In this document: one piece after another, positions 1 through 12,400 of the stretch
Layout of the letters: each line of letters starts with the position of its first letter
Numbering within the stretch: the first letter of the stretch is position 1
From: Branchiostoma belcheri
Lineage: Eukaryota; Chordata; Leptocardii; Amphioxiformes; Branchiostomatidae
DNA length: 64,000 bases
Reading direction: 5' to 3'
Assembly: GCF_001625305.1 (NCBI RefSeq)
Contig: NW_017802379.1
Span: 11,543,490 to 11,607,489, forward strand
Notes under the pieces: generated by a model
Databases searched by the model: none
What the model saw: the letters and a program-made list of their open reading frames with translations, nothing else
What the model was told of the DNA's origin: nothing
Translations under genes and position numbers: made by a program

Positions 1-493
1 CTCCGTCAGGTACTTCCAGTCAGCTCTATTAAACCATGCCATGACAAGACAGAAGATGCTACTTCAAAATCTATTATATGAAGAAAAAATGAAAAACATC
101 GACCCCTAAAGTTTAACTTAAGATCACCAAAAATCGTTACAATGTACTGATATTTATGCCCATAATACTTTACCTTGTTACCTTGTTTTCATTCTACAAT
201 GTATGACCTTAATGTTTAGGTAAAACACATAGAAAATTATGTTTTTTTTCTTCCAGATCAAAGTGATGTTATACTATTAAATCGTTTTGGTTATCTTTAA
301 AACAGGCAATCTGTGTACAACTAACAATGTTTTTTTTTCAACCTGTGCTTTTATCGAATTTAGAAAACATTTGTTTTTGATGTTTAAGATCAATGCATGC
401 AGGTGAAATTTGATGCCGACAGGAGAAATGACATCACGCGAATAGCATTTAAGCCACACCCGATGAAACGTAAAGTCGCAATCATGTCCCTTT
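1..493. other. 3' flank of gene 1
   Basis: No coding exon is seen. The first about 100 bases resemble part of the intergenic block around 18.65-18.73 kb and 59.65-59.75 kb (the CAGAAGATGCT..CTTC stretch). The same inter-gene sequence therefore seems to lie to the left as well, and the array probably continues outside the window. The region should hold the 3'UTR of gene 1. Confidence 0.45.
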
Positions 494-3400
494 TTAGCTA
501 ACACTGACAGGTTTGTAGCCAATAAGCAGAGTGCATGGAATGGCCACCACAATGGCGATGACATAAAGGACCAAACTCAGCCTGTCTAACACACTGGCAA
601 ACAAAGCATACTCCCCGACTTCTTCATCGTCATCACCACTACTTGCCAGAGCATCAATGCTACCAGACAGTTGTCTAACACTGACCCTAAGCTCATTTAC
701 GCTTCCTTGTAAGCCAATGAGAGTAGCTCCGACCTCATTTTGCACGTTCAGGGGTGGGTTGACCTGTCCACTAGATGAGACATCGCCGTCGATTTTGAAA
801 GAGCCGTTAGTTTGGCCTTCTACATCTGTTGGTTTCTTCCCTACGTTGTAGCTTGTTGCTTCCTCGTTGTTTAGCTTCTTGGTCAGGTCCCCCATAAGTA
901 GGGCCCTAAAACAAAAAAAAAGCAATTAAGTAAAACAATGCACTTTGACAATGATTTTATGTAAGTGTTTGGTGTTAATTTTGATAAGTGTCACCGTTTA
1001 TCCCTTTGACATGATCCCAATCACTATTTGTAAGCTAAGGTATAATTTATTTAAACAAAATTCTTCTTCCTAAGTTACCTGTTCTTTAATTTATTTAATT
1101 CATGTTAATAGATAATAGTTACTTATACCTGTTCAAAGGCAGGAAACAGGTGTTCTTATGGGAATCACTCGAGGTCATTGGAACACAACTCAAGTTATTT
1201 TTGGATTTTTTAGAAGATAGCCATGTTCTATGTGGGTCACCTGAGGTCATATGCGGGTGATTATTGAGTTGTTTAATGTATGGATTGGGATGAATAAATA
1301 ACAGGCATTGACTCTATTTTTGACATTACGGAATGTGGAATGGAGCATTCTGATTGGTCAACGTCACCCGGCTATATGTAATATACTTTAATTAACACCA
1401 AAACTTCCAAAAGACATGTTTTATTTTGTAAGCTATATATTTAATCTAACGACAGGTAATGTATTTGAATCTTTGACATACCTTGCTACGTGCTTCAGGA
1501 AGACCGTCCGTACCCATTTAGGGACAGGTCCCTTCTTGTCGTGAATGATGATGATGAAAAGAGTCGTCAGCATGAAGAGGGCCATCAGAGCCATGCACAC
1601 AATGATCAGCATAGCTGGAAGAGAACATAAAGTAACATGCGATCGTTATCATATTAACCTTAATATGAGGTATGAGTTCATCATCAAATAAAAATGAGTT
1701 AATAGAATGGACAACACGATACTTCTACAAGGTCCCTACGTCAAACAATCGATGTAGCTACATGTATAATGGCCCATGCATATCGCTACATTCACAGGCT
1801 TTTGTACAGTTGTTGTTCGGAAGATTCTGTGCAACGGCAATCGATATATTTTATGTCGTTTTGAAGATTTCTGCCAAGCCAGGTCACAAAAGGTTTGTAA
1901 TTGTACTTTTTTTATTATTGGGACATTAACGCATGGATCCTGTATACATCTCATTCAGCAATCGTTTTCTATATGATTTTAATCTTTATCGTAGTTAAGG
2001 TTTCCACATGAATCAAATTTGACTTCGAATTAACTCATATTCGTTTTGATTCGTATAGGTAAGGTAGGCCTGGCATAAATTCGAAGATAACTACAGAACT
2101 CCGGTAGAGTCTGGTCGGCTCATTTTCGGGAATGGAGTCAAAAGGTTGTGAATGTGGGACAAGGGTTTTAGTAAACTATTTGGGCAGCTTACCGATGAAT
2201 GGCAGGCTGGTTGACACAGGCAGGAAGCCAGTAACGACGACCAGAGACACCACCATGGACAGCAGCACGGTGACGCCGAATCCAATCCTGTCTCCTTTAT
2301 CAATGGGCATGATGAAGGTGATGACCATGAGGACGACAAGGATGAGACAGGGAGAGATGGTTGTGGAGTAGTGATAGGTGGGATCTCGTTTGAGCCTCAT
2401 GGTCAGACAGGCCGTGTTGTTGACAGCTGAAAGGGTTGTTTTCCCACTCCACTCTCCGCTAGTGATGTCAGCCTCGTTGTTTGTACAAGTCAGCAGGTTG
2501 TTGTCTTTATACGTTGTTGAGTTAGAACAGTCTAAAAAGTGAAATGCCAAACAATTCGTTACATGAGAGCATAAGTAACTATAGTAATGTGTGTTCATCT
2601 TTGTGGGTAGTAACAATGGTGCAATGTTAAACTTTATTCATATGGTACAATGATGCAAGTTTTACCACTGCCACATACTAGAGAAGAACAAGTAAGTAAA
2701 TGCTGTCGCCGTCATCAGGATATTTTTTTCGTGTGATCCGTGAAAATTACGGACACGTAACCAATTCACACGAGACTATAGAAAAACGTGACATCAGCCA
2801 AACATGTCAGCCAGTTTATATCGTCCCCCGTCTCTGTTAATTGCTGACTAACACACACACATATATTTATGTATAAGGGGCTAGAAAAAGTCAGAATATT
2901 GAGAACTGCAGGTTGTTTGGGAGAAGGTATACAGGTATATAATCAGTCAGAATTGCCTCAAGGAAGGTGGTAGATGCTCACCAAAAAGTGGGTTACATGA
3001 AAAAACTCGATTGTGCTAAAACCGTGCCTTACCTATTTTGTACTCTTCTCCAGCTCTCCAGCACACTGCACATGTCATGTTGTCCTGAGGGAAGAGGAAA
3101 GGGTCCAGGGTACAGGTTGTTGTGGAGAGTGCTTCCACAGGCCAGTTCACCTCTCCAGTGTGCTCCATTCTCACCTCTGCCTTTGGAAATCCACCGGTGT
3201 AGTCAGTGTTTGCGCTGGTAGAAGATGTCATGACATTGAACTTAGAATACACGGACAATTTTGTAATTTTACAGAATATTACCCAGGATAGTACGATAAT
3301 ATTATATTTAAAAGATATTTGATATTTGAACTTGTGTCTCAGAATAAGAGTATGACTCAGAGTACTTTAAAGCTTTTGTTAAACTTAAAATTAACTTTTT

Positions 3401-6400
3401 AAAAGCAAAATCATTCCATGAGTTTGAAGTATTATCATTCCTCAGATGTTAATTGGAGATTCCTGGTTTTGCATAATACAGAGTGAGGAAACATTTACTT
3501 TCTTTCCAGTGTCAGCGTTGGCTTCCACACTTGTTCGTCAAGAACAAAGATATGGTCAAGTGTTCCGTATTCCTTTGGTTCCCATTCCAGACGGGCGTCC
3601 TTCCATGTCTGTAACATACACATCACAAGTCATGGTGGCGGCACACTAAAGTTTTAAAAGTTATTTTATGCCGACACAAACGCAATGGACAACACAATAC
3701 ACATTTTCAGCTAAGTAAAGTGAGTAAAGTCGTGTTAAGTGCCTTTCCAAAGGGCACAAGATCGGTGGCATGGCGGGGTTTGAACCCAGGACCTCTTAGT
3801 TCTGAAGCAAACGCTACTGTTACGCCACACAACCTTACTGCAAAGGCTCCATATTGCATTCGATATGTTATGAAGACCAGCTATATGTAAATTATTTTTT
3901 TCTAGCTATGAGACCGGTGCAATAGCTCAATTGGTAGAGTGCTCGCTTTGTAACCGGGAGGTCGTGAGTTCAAACCCCGGCCGGGTCATACCAAAGACTT
4001 TAAAAATGGTACACACTTCTTCTCTGCTTAGCACTCAGCACAATCATATGAGAAAAAGTGTGGCGAGGTCAAACACACAGCACTACCAGCGGACGAGCCC
4101 CCTGCTGTAGTGCATTGCACAATTGTGTGTCGCCCAAGGGCTACAGAAATGGATATGGGCACCACCCTACGCTCTGCATAAGAAGCATGGGAGACCTTTC
4201 TGAGACTAGTACTGTAAATAGTACCGAGACTAGTGAACACACGAAAAATCTTGTGCACGCGGATGTCTTTAGTATAATCAAGTTAACACGGTCTTACTAA
4301 TTTTATAAAGCCAGTGGACAAGGTTACAAACAAGAAGTCATATTACACTGCAACTACTAAAAATAAACTTACGTATATTGCCTTGAATGATGTTACTATC
4401 TGTTCAGCCTTCTCGTCCTGAATAATATTGGAAAATTGATAAAAGTTTTTGATTTTCAATACTAGGGATAGAAGGCATAATCTTAATCTGAAATGCAAAC
4501 CCAAATGACGTACATCATACAATATTATATGTTAATTAAATATATACAAAGGCAGGCTCACATGGGAACCTTCATTAAATTTACGCCACATCAATAAATA
4601 AGATTAATATAGTCGGATATTTTACTACTTACCAAATTGATGACGTTGACAACATATGCCTTTATTTCCAAACTTTTAGTTGGAGACACCGCCTTGTTGT
4701 AAACATCCGAGCTCAGAAGGTCCTTTTGGAGCTTGTAATTTTGATCGACTGAAAAAGGAAAAAAAAACATTAAAATGTTAAATTAATTCTACAATTTTTG
4801 TGAGCCGCATTTTATTGAGGTCATTAAGGGTCATTGCATCAAGATACAATTTACATAATTAACAATACAAATGTAACAAGACTTTTGATAATTTCTATTT
4901 GGGACTGTGATAGCTTAGTATTGTCAGTTAACAAATCTTATACTATATATAGAAATACCTTAACATTAGAAACCGCATATTTCCCCATAAGGATGATGTA
5001 ACAATGCCTAGCATGTATGTCACAGCACTACGTTCCGGCATGTATTGTAAACAGAAGAAAAAAAACTAGCTTAGGTGCACTATGAACTATGTGACACCTT
5101 TAGTGCACTATGCACCAAGTAACATCTAGTGTCAGTGCACAGTAAACCAGTCAGAATTCCCTGATAAGGATGACAGAAGGTCGTAGAAACGTCGGCTTGA
5201 AAAATAAATGGTTGTGATAAAAAGGAAATTTGCTATTCTAACTACTACACATTTTTACACATACCTCGTGCAAAACACACAAGTGTTGGATCTGGTACCT
5301 TGTTCGTATCTTAATCTGTATTTCTTAAAAAATAACGATACTAATGTTTCACGCCACAACTTCCTGAAGGAATTTACAGGCATATTGGTGACTTTTGTAA
5401 ACGGTGCATTCTTTGCGTTTGTACACACAAAAAAAAAAAAAAACGCATGGAAAATTCCTTTACAACAAAAACATGTATTACCTGGAATCAAGCAGGAATC
5501 ATATACCAAAATTTCCAAAAAAATCCGTCAATGGGTATCGTAAGCTACACCTGCCAGTACACAACCCCAAAAACGGTAAGGTGTTGCGGGCGCGGATGGA
5601 TATCTTTTTTCTACAAGGTAAAAATTTGCTACTTTATCATACCTTCGCAGTCTGGTGTTGCTGTTTCCCATTCGGCTTCTCCTGTTTTGTTATTATACAC
5701 ACATTTAGCTTTGTTTGGTGGGGAGTTTTCCTTGAACTTGAATCCAGCATTACAGGTGTAAGTAATTCGGTCCTCAGGCCAGTAGAACTTTAAGACTGGG
5801 CTCCTTTTTCCATACTGGGGCTTCCCTGGATCCTTGCACCCTTGTTCTGAAGGAACGACAAATGTAACGCCAAACAATGAAAATGCTTCATGAAAATTTA
5901 TATAATTTTAATATAATTTTAGCTATTATAAAAATAGCCTTTACCTTCTTCAGATTCTACTTTCCTTTAGTTATTAGGTTGACACGGAAGTATGCACAAC
6001 TTGCGTTGTCAACTGTTTAGTGATAGTGTCTCTGGAGCAAGAAGTCGTGCAATACTGAAAGGGGCTCAGCCCATATAACATCTGTGTCCATAATATCACC
6101 ATCGTCCATAATATCGCCACCTTGAGAAAAATGTGCTTAAATATATTTTACTGCAACATACCCTAGGTATGTACATTTGAGGTGTGCAGGTGTGCATACC
6201 AAAAGTATGTTGCAGTAAAAATAGCTTAAAGCAAACTATTTCTCAAGGTGGCGATATTATATGGACCCTGGTGATATTATGGACACGGATGTTATAGGAA
6301 AAGTACGTTATGACATTTTCTGTAACATAGCGGATTGTCAACGAAACAATAAATGTATTCAAGTTGATACATTATTGTCTTCTCTACCAGTGGAATACTA

Positions 6401-9400
6401 TCTAACTGTCTTATTTAGCCATACTTCATAGAGATCACTATCACTTTGGCAGGTCCAAGAATAACTTTCTCATAAGATACATATAAGATATTTTTCTTTC
6501 AAAAGTAGACGAAAGGATTTCCTTTTGTAAGTAAGAGTAAGAGAAAGCAATGAACGATACATTTATTGTATCTGCCAGTATCATTTATACAATTTTGAAA
6601 CAAAAACAAGATATTTAAAGATATCTCTGATAACTGTCACTCTCTCGTGTTTTATTTTGTTTTGTCTTATTTCTGCCACAGATGCATACGTTAATAGTCT
6701 ACGTTTAAAAAAGGACAGAACATTCAATAAATGGAAGTAGAATTTTATGTTAGCACAGACATGGTTTTATTCTATTTCCGATGCATAATGTAACCATTGT
6801 TGGTTGGAAATAACTTTTGGAAATAAACATGCAATAAGTATTTTATTATAGTATACCGTGTTAGGCCATAAATTTATGATTTATAACTACTTACTGTTGC
6901 AAGGAATGAGGTCACAGTATTCAAATCCGGTTGAAGTGAAGCACCATGGACCTCTCCCATCGCCGTCTGGGTTGCGACATTTGTTGTCCACGAGGTTTGC
7001 CCAGGGATAGGGCTCCATGTAGGTTGGATCATTGTCCCATCGTTCACAGGCTACCCCGGCTATAGGAGCTCTCGCCGCGTTTCCTCGGTAATTTTCACCA
7101 TTTCCGTCGAAGCAGTCCACTGTAACGTTAAAAAGATTTTATCAGGTCAGTAGAATATTAATCATAACTAAATGATAAGAGTGCCTGGCCAATTTGATAT
7201 TGTCTTGCCAATTTCATAGTCTCTACCAGACTCCTTTGCAATATGAAAAAAAACGACTTAAAAAGAACGTATCTGGCCAGGGGATTCGGAGGTTTTAGAG
7301 GGTCCAGTTAGCCTGTATAGAGTCTGTGAGCTCGTAAACTTGACCCTCAATAGTCTGTCAACTCCCCTGGTCAGGTACGTTCTTTTTAGGCCGATGTCTA
7401 CTATCTATTTAGCCTGCAAAGGAGTCTGCTGGAGACTATCAATTGGATACTGTATTGCATGCGCAGCCACCAGAAAGTGTGATGATCATGACAGATTATT
7501 AGAAGATGGGATATTGTGATTTACACAACCAAAGCTTGTTGCTTGTTTTTCATGTTCATTTTTAATTTAGCTATAGACACTTTTCTCGGAGTTTCTCACA
7601 GGAGTCTACTTCTCGCCTCTATTTATATAATTGTAGCCAAAGTCGGTGAACCTGTCTGCTTTTGTTGGGAGAACACCGATAAAGACAGGAGTTGTGAGCC
7701 ACCTAATGGTTACGGATAGCGGCAACAATCAGCACTTCAATCAAAATGTTCGAGGAAGGTGACTGAAGATATCAGCAACTAAAGTGAGAGAAGTACTGTT
7801 TTAAAAATTCTCTAAATATTCACTGTAAATGTGTGGCATTAATACGCAAACCTGCAAGCTGACAATTGTGTCATCCATACATATAGTAGATCATGCATAA
7901 AAAATTATATAGATAAAGACTTACCACCATCCAGTTTTGAAGTCACGATGTTGTTACAGTTGGTGTAGGGGAATATCTCACAGCTTGGAAAAGCTGACCA
8001 GGAGTCTTCCTCCTCACACGAGGACTTCACTTCCTCACACCAAGAACGACACGGCAGTTGTTGGCGATTTGGGCTAGAAAAATACCGGTAAATCGTTAGT
8101 ATTGACCTATTCTACTTTTGCTACTGCCATGACAACAAGTGACATATTTTAACCTTCATTGAGCCGCGGCGGGGGCCGACATAGTCTACAAGATACATTT
8201 GACCCAGTGTTGACGTCAGACTTCAAAGACGTCACGCGACAAGCTTCACTGGGTCAGTCTACTGAGGAAGACCAGAGTGACTAGTCGAAAGCTCTAGGTG
8301 AGAGAATTATTTTTGTTGGATCAAAAGTTTTAAATTTAAACAAGTGACATATTTACTTATCGTAGTTTTCCAACAACACTAATGTATATCTTAAAGTAAC
8401 TAGATAGCCCTTCTATTATAATAGACGGTTACCACAGTTTATCAACCACTGGTTATTGTTGCGCCTGGATTTTTTTAAAGATGTCATACTTATAATTTCT
8501 TATAACTTCTAATTGAAGAGGCAAATGCATTATGTCATTATATACACACCAAAGAGAAGGGGTGAAATTAACGTTACTATGACATAGTGCCTTTGCAATT
8601 ACATATGCCCATAGACATAGTTACTACCAAAACTACAACTGTTCTGTGTTACTAATAATCTTTAAATATCTATTTGCAAAATCATTCCTGAAGGCTAATT
8701 GCTTTCACAGTCAAAGACACTATTTGGTAAAAGACAATAATAATTAGCAGACAACTACTTGTCTTCTACTACTACGCTATCTATTATGAGGTTTGACTTC
8801 TTTTTGAAGGCAGTGGATAATGAATAGTCACACATTCTGCATAATAAGTGGGTTTTGTAAACAAATAGCCATTACTAAAATCTTTTAAAAAGTACCTGGA
8901 CTCGCAGCGAGGTATAACAGTAGCACAGATCAGTTGTTGTATACGGGGATGACAGTCTGAATCCCCAAGGGTCTTGAGGTCATTGAACCTTGCTGAGTTT
9001 TTAACTTGGGCTACAGTGGTGTGGGTGAAGTTGAGTGGGTTGGGAAGGGTCATCTTACTGTACTCAAGGCCCCTGCACATCACCATGGACGACGGGATAT
9101 TCTGACACGCTGAGCAAAACGAAAAAAGGTAAAAGTTAATTTTATTTAGTATTTATTTCAGGTATACGTACATACTCATAAAATAATACATAGTACAGGC
9201 ATATGTGTATACAGAATATACATGCAAGTACATTGTAATAACTACAGATAACCTAACTTCATGATAGCCCATAAGTGTTACGATAGAAGGCATCTGATAT
9301 CAGAAAGTATAAGATGACTGAGGTATAGGAGGAAACATATGTTTAAAATGGAAAAAAAAAACATATGACAATTTTGTCCAAGACCAATCCCTATAACAAG

Positions 9401-12400
9401 AATCTTGCAAACACTGTCCTGCTGGGAGTTCTTTGCATTAGAATGTGTTGGAATAGTGGGTGCTGCATTTATTTTACTAGTCTACAATTTTACAATAACC
9501 CAGAAAACATCAGCATTGCATACAAAGGTAAAGGGTCAAATCACCCCCACATCTGTTGGGAATGAATGAATGAATGAATGAATGAATGAATGAATGAATG
9601 AATGAATGAATGAATGAATGAAACTTTATTTTCGTGTCGTGCGCTTTCCAGCGAAATTTTACGAAACACATTTTCTCGAAGATTGTCATAAAGGGGACAG
9701 TAAAAAAGAAAATGTGTTTCGTTTTCTACTCCACCCAGGTCACGCATGGTACAGATTCTATTTTCCTCAGGAATTCCCTGGTACCGTCCAGTTTCAATAT
9801 TGATAGGTAAAATACCAGCTCGCAGCTGCGCACACTGTTGGGTTACGGCACTGGGGACAAAATCTGACTCCAAACATGTTGTAAAAAACAACATTTTTTT
9901 TTAAATATGAATAGCAAAGTTCTTTCTATCACAACCATTTATTTTTCAAGCCAACGTTTCGATGATCTTCTGTCATCTTCATCAGGGCAATACTGAGTAT
10001 TACTGTCATTATTATTATCTTCATCAGGGCAATACTGAGTATTACTGTCATTATTATTATCTTCATTAGGGCAAAACTGAGTATTGCTTTGATGAAGATG
10101 ACAGAAGGTCATCGAAACGTTGGCTTGAAAAAAAACTGGTTGTGATGGAAAGAACGTTGCTATTCAGTCGTTTACCAACCTGATGAAATTATTTACGGAG
10201 TTTTTTTTTTCTTTTATTACAAACTATACATACTACAGTGGCTTCCATCCTCATCACTCCCGTCTCTGCAGTCGTTGTTTCCGTCACACCGTTTCCAGGC
10301 GTCTATACAGGTCACACCGTTGGCACACCGGTACTTGCCAACCTCACAGTTAGAGAATACTGGAGATCAAAGTAAACACATGTATTAAATCAAAAGAAAC
10401 ATGTACACCAATAGCCGTCATTGTTATGCTGATGTACTAACAAAGGTTTAACAACGCATGTATTGTCTTGTTTAAGCAAAATATGACTAAAGTAGCTTTT
10501 ACGACTTGTATTAAAACCTGATATTCCTTGTCATAATTTTAACATTACTAACTTTGTACATTTCGCAAAGGAAACTAGTGTGCCCAAATTATGCCATAAC
10601 GTTTAGAAAATATTGTTTAATCAGTTATTTGTTAATCAGAAACTCAAATTGGTCTGCAGGCAGTTTAGGCAATTATTGTGGCTGAGTTGTAAAAAAATTG
10701 TATTATTCGAAATCCATAAAAATGGTAAAAAAATATTGAATTGTCAATGAAATTTTGACATTTCACACATGATCTGTAATAGTCATTGTTATTTTGTAGA
10801 ACTTAAGTGCTGTAGAGCAATAGCACTGTACAACTTTATAATTAGCTCGTTTGTAGTACGCATACCTTTATCTTCAGCTGCATAGTTAGCCAGGAATCCC
10901 TTCTGGTTAGTGGATGTATCGGAGACAAGTCGTACAGTCATGAAGCTGCCGGTAGAGGTTACAGGTTTGGGGATAGTTGTGCCAGTTAGTTTTGCTGTAG
11001 GGTGAAAAAAAAAACCTTTAGGGGAAGCACTGGGCATTTTAGGTAGATAACACATTGGAGTTTCATTTGTAATCATCAAAAGTATAGTTGCTCGATTCGC
11101 AATCTAAATGATTTTACAACTCCATCAACCATACCGCATTTTAACTACGAAATGTACGACAGAAAATGTGTGATGGACTTGTATTGGCTGGGGAAGGATG
11201 CAAGGCCATAGCCGGAAAATATAACGTCAAGAAGTAATAAGCAATTAAAACCATTTTAAAATTATTACTACAATGACTGTTAACGGTCCTGATTTGTCCT
11301 AGTAGTTTGCAGTTAAAACATCTTTTTATTCTATTGCATGTACTATGTTACTCAGTTCCGATATACATGTAACAAGCATTCAGCCCTATGGTTACAAATA
11401 AATAAAGATTGAATAAAAAATTAAACACTCTCACAATACTTGCTCAATAAGTTATAATACAATTGTCCTCACCTATCTGAAATCCGGACGCAGTTGTGTT
11501 TCCGTCATACACGTACACGAAGTCGTAGTCTTCCTCAACGGCAAATTCCGTGAAGGTCAACTTGACGACTTTAGGCGGAGAGACAGAGATCACATATCGG
11601 CAGTCATGGTCGTCAGGATAGTTGTTTGGGTAATTTGAACTGTTGAAGGACCCACTGGCACCAGTAAGGCTTTCGCACACTAATAAGAGAGAAGAAAAAA
11701 AAAGTATAGATGCCTCATGTACTTAAATACATATTTTATATACGGCCAACAAAACAAAAAAAAACCTCACATGTGCATATTTTTTCGATGAAGACGAACG
11801 GAGAAATTTAAAATATACACAATGTAAAAGGAAATAGTTTTTTTCCAACATGTAATCACACGACGTTGTGAAGGCACACTCAAGTTGTTTTATCTTATAC
11901 TAATGCCGCCAACAATACAGGGGACAATACAATCCATCCTAATTTGCACAATTGCCTTTCCCAAGGGCACAAGATCGGTGGCATGACAGGATCCGAACCA
12001 GGGACCTCTAGGTTCCGAGTCGAGCACTCTGTCGCTACGCCACACGACCCCACAAAATTCGAATTTAGGCTGGGCGGAACGCCCGAATATGATTTAGTTA
12101 AGCCCGGACAGGGATACAATATCCGCGCGTCTTCCGACCGAAGTGACCAATCAGCGCCAAAAAAAAAATAAAAAACACGCGGTCGAGGATTGAGTTTATC
12201 CCAGAAGTTTGTGGCACAAGTAATCGTTAGCTGGAATCATACGGGCGCCGATTGTCGGCTCGTACCGAGTTTTTCAGCGGTTTTTCAGCTAGTACAGAGT
12301 TTTTTTTATGATATAACGGCCGTGAAAAAAGGAAAATAGATATTTTGTCAGATACTCAACACATATAACAAAATATCGGCTATGTATCACTTATATCAAA

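Larger units (their letters stand above)
494..4748 (-). other. Gene 1 exons 9-15: complete pentameric ligand-gated channel core
   Basis: The N-terminal part carries NLDEKAEQIV and TWKDARLEWEPKEYG, close to nicotinic receptors. The Cys-loop is a C-x13-C (about residues 566-580) containing FPQD. Before M1 is RLKRDPTYHY, as in nicotinic subunits (RkPlfY). M1 ends FIMP; the M1-M2 linker reads KGDR, placing an Asp at -1', and Leu is kept at 9', so cation selectivity is the best inference. M2 is followed by FLPVSTSLPFIG. After M3 comes WVRTVFLKH and a loop of about 130 residues with an acidic segment (GDDDEEVGEY) before M4. The loop C vicinal cysteine pair is absent. The loop A Tyr and loop D Trp positions do not carry those residues, so a classical acetylcholine site is unlikely. 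Extra cysteines in exon 13 suggest non-standard disulfides. Confidence 0.93.
5643..11679 (-). other. Gene 1 exons 2-8: CUB, LDLa, Frizzled, kringle and sushi modules
   Basis: CUB (exons 2-3) has the NYPNNYPDD, VYVYDGNTT and GFLANYAAE signatures but only the first pair of conserved cysteines; the second CUB disulfide is missing. LDLa (exon 4) has six cysteines and ends in the calcium-binding DGSDED motif. The Frizzled CRD is split over exons 5-6 by a phase-2 intron and has ten cysteines, with PCRSWCEEV typical of the family. The kringle (exon 7) starts CFDGNGENYRG and holds CRNPDGD and PWCF, six cysteines in all. The sushi module (exon 8) has four cysteines, with ITYTCNAGF and a Trp before the last Cys. 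Exon 6 ends in a tandem donor, so exon ends at 7928 or 7925 are both in frame and differ by one residue. Such modules bind proteins, glycans or lipids in other receptors; which one acts here cannot be read. Confidence 0.93.

Noticed and set aside
3909-3985. Apparent tRNA gene with TGT anticodon
   Set aside because: The acceptor stem pairs poorly and the sequence continues into a long non-tRNA body; it is better explained as a SINE head.
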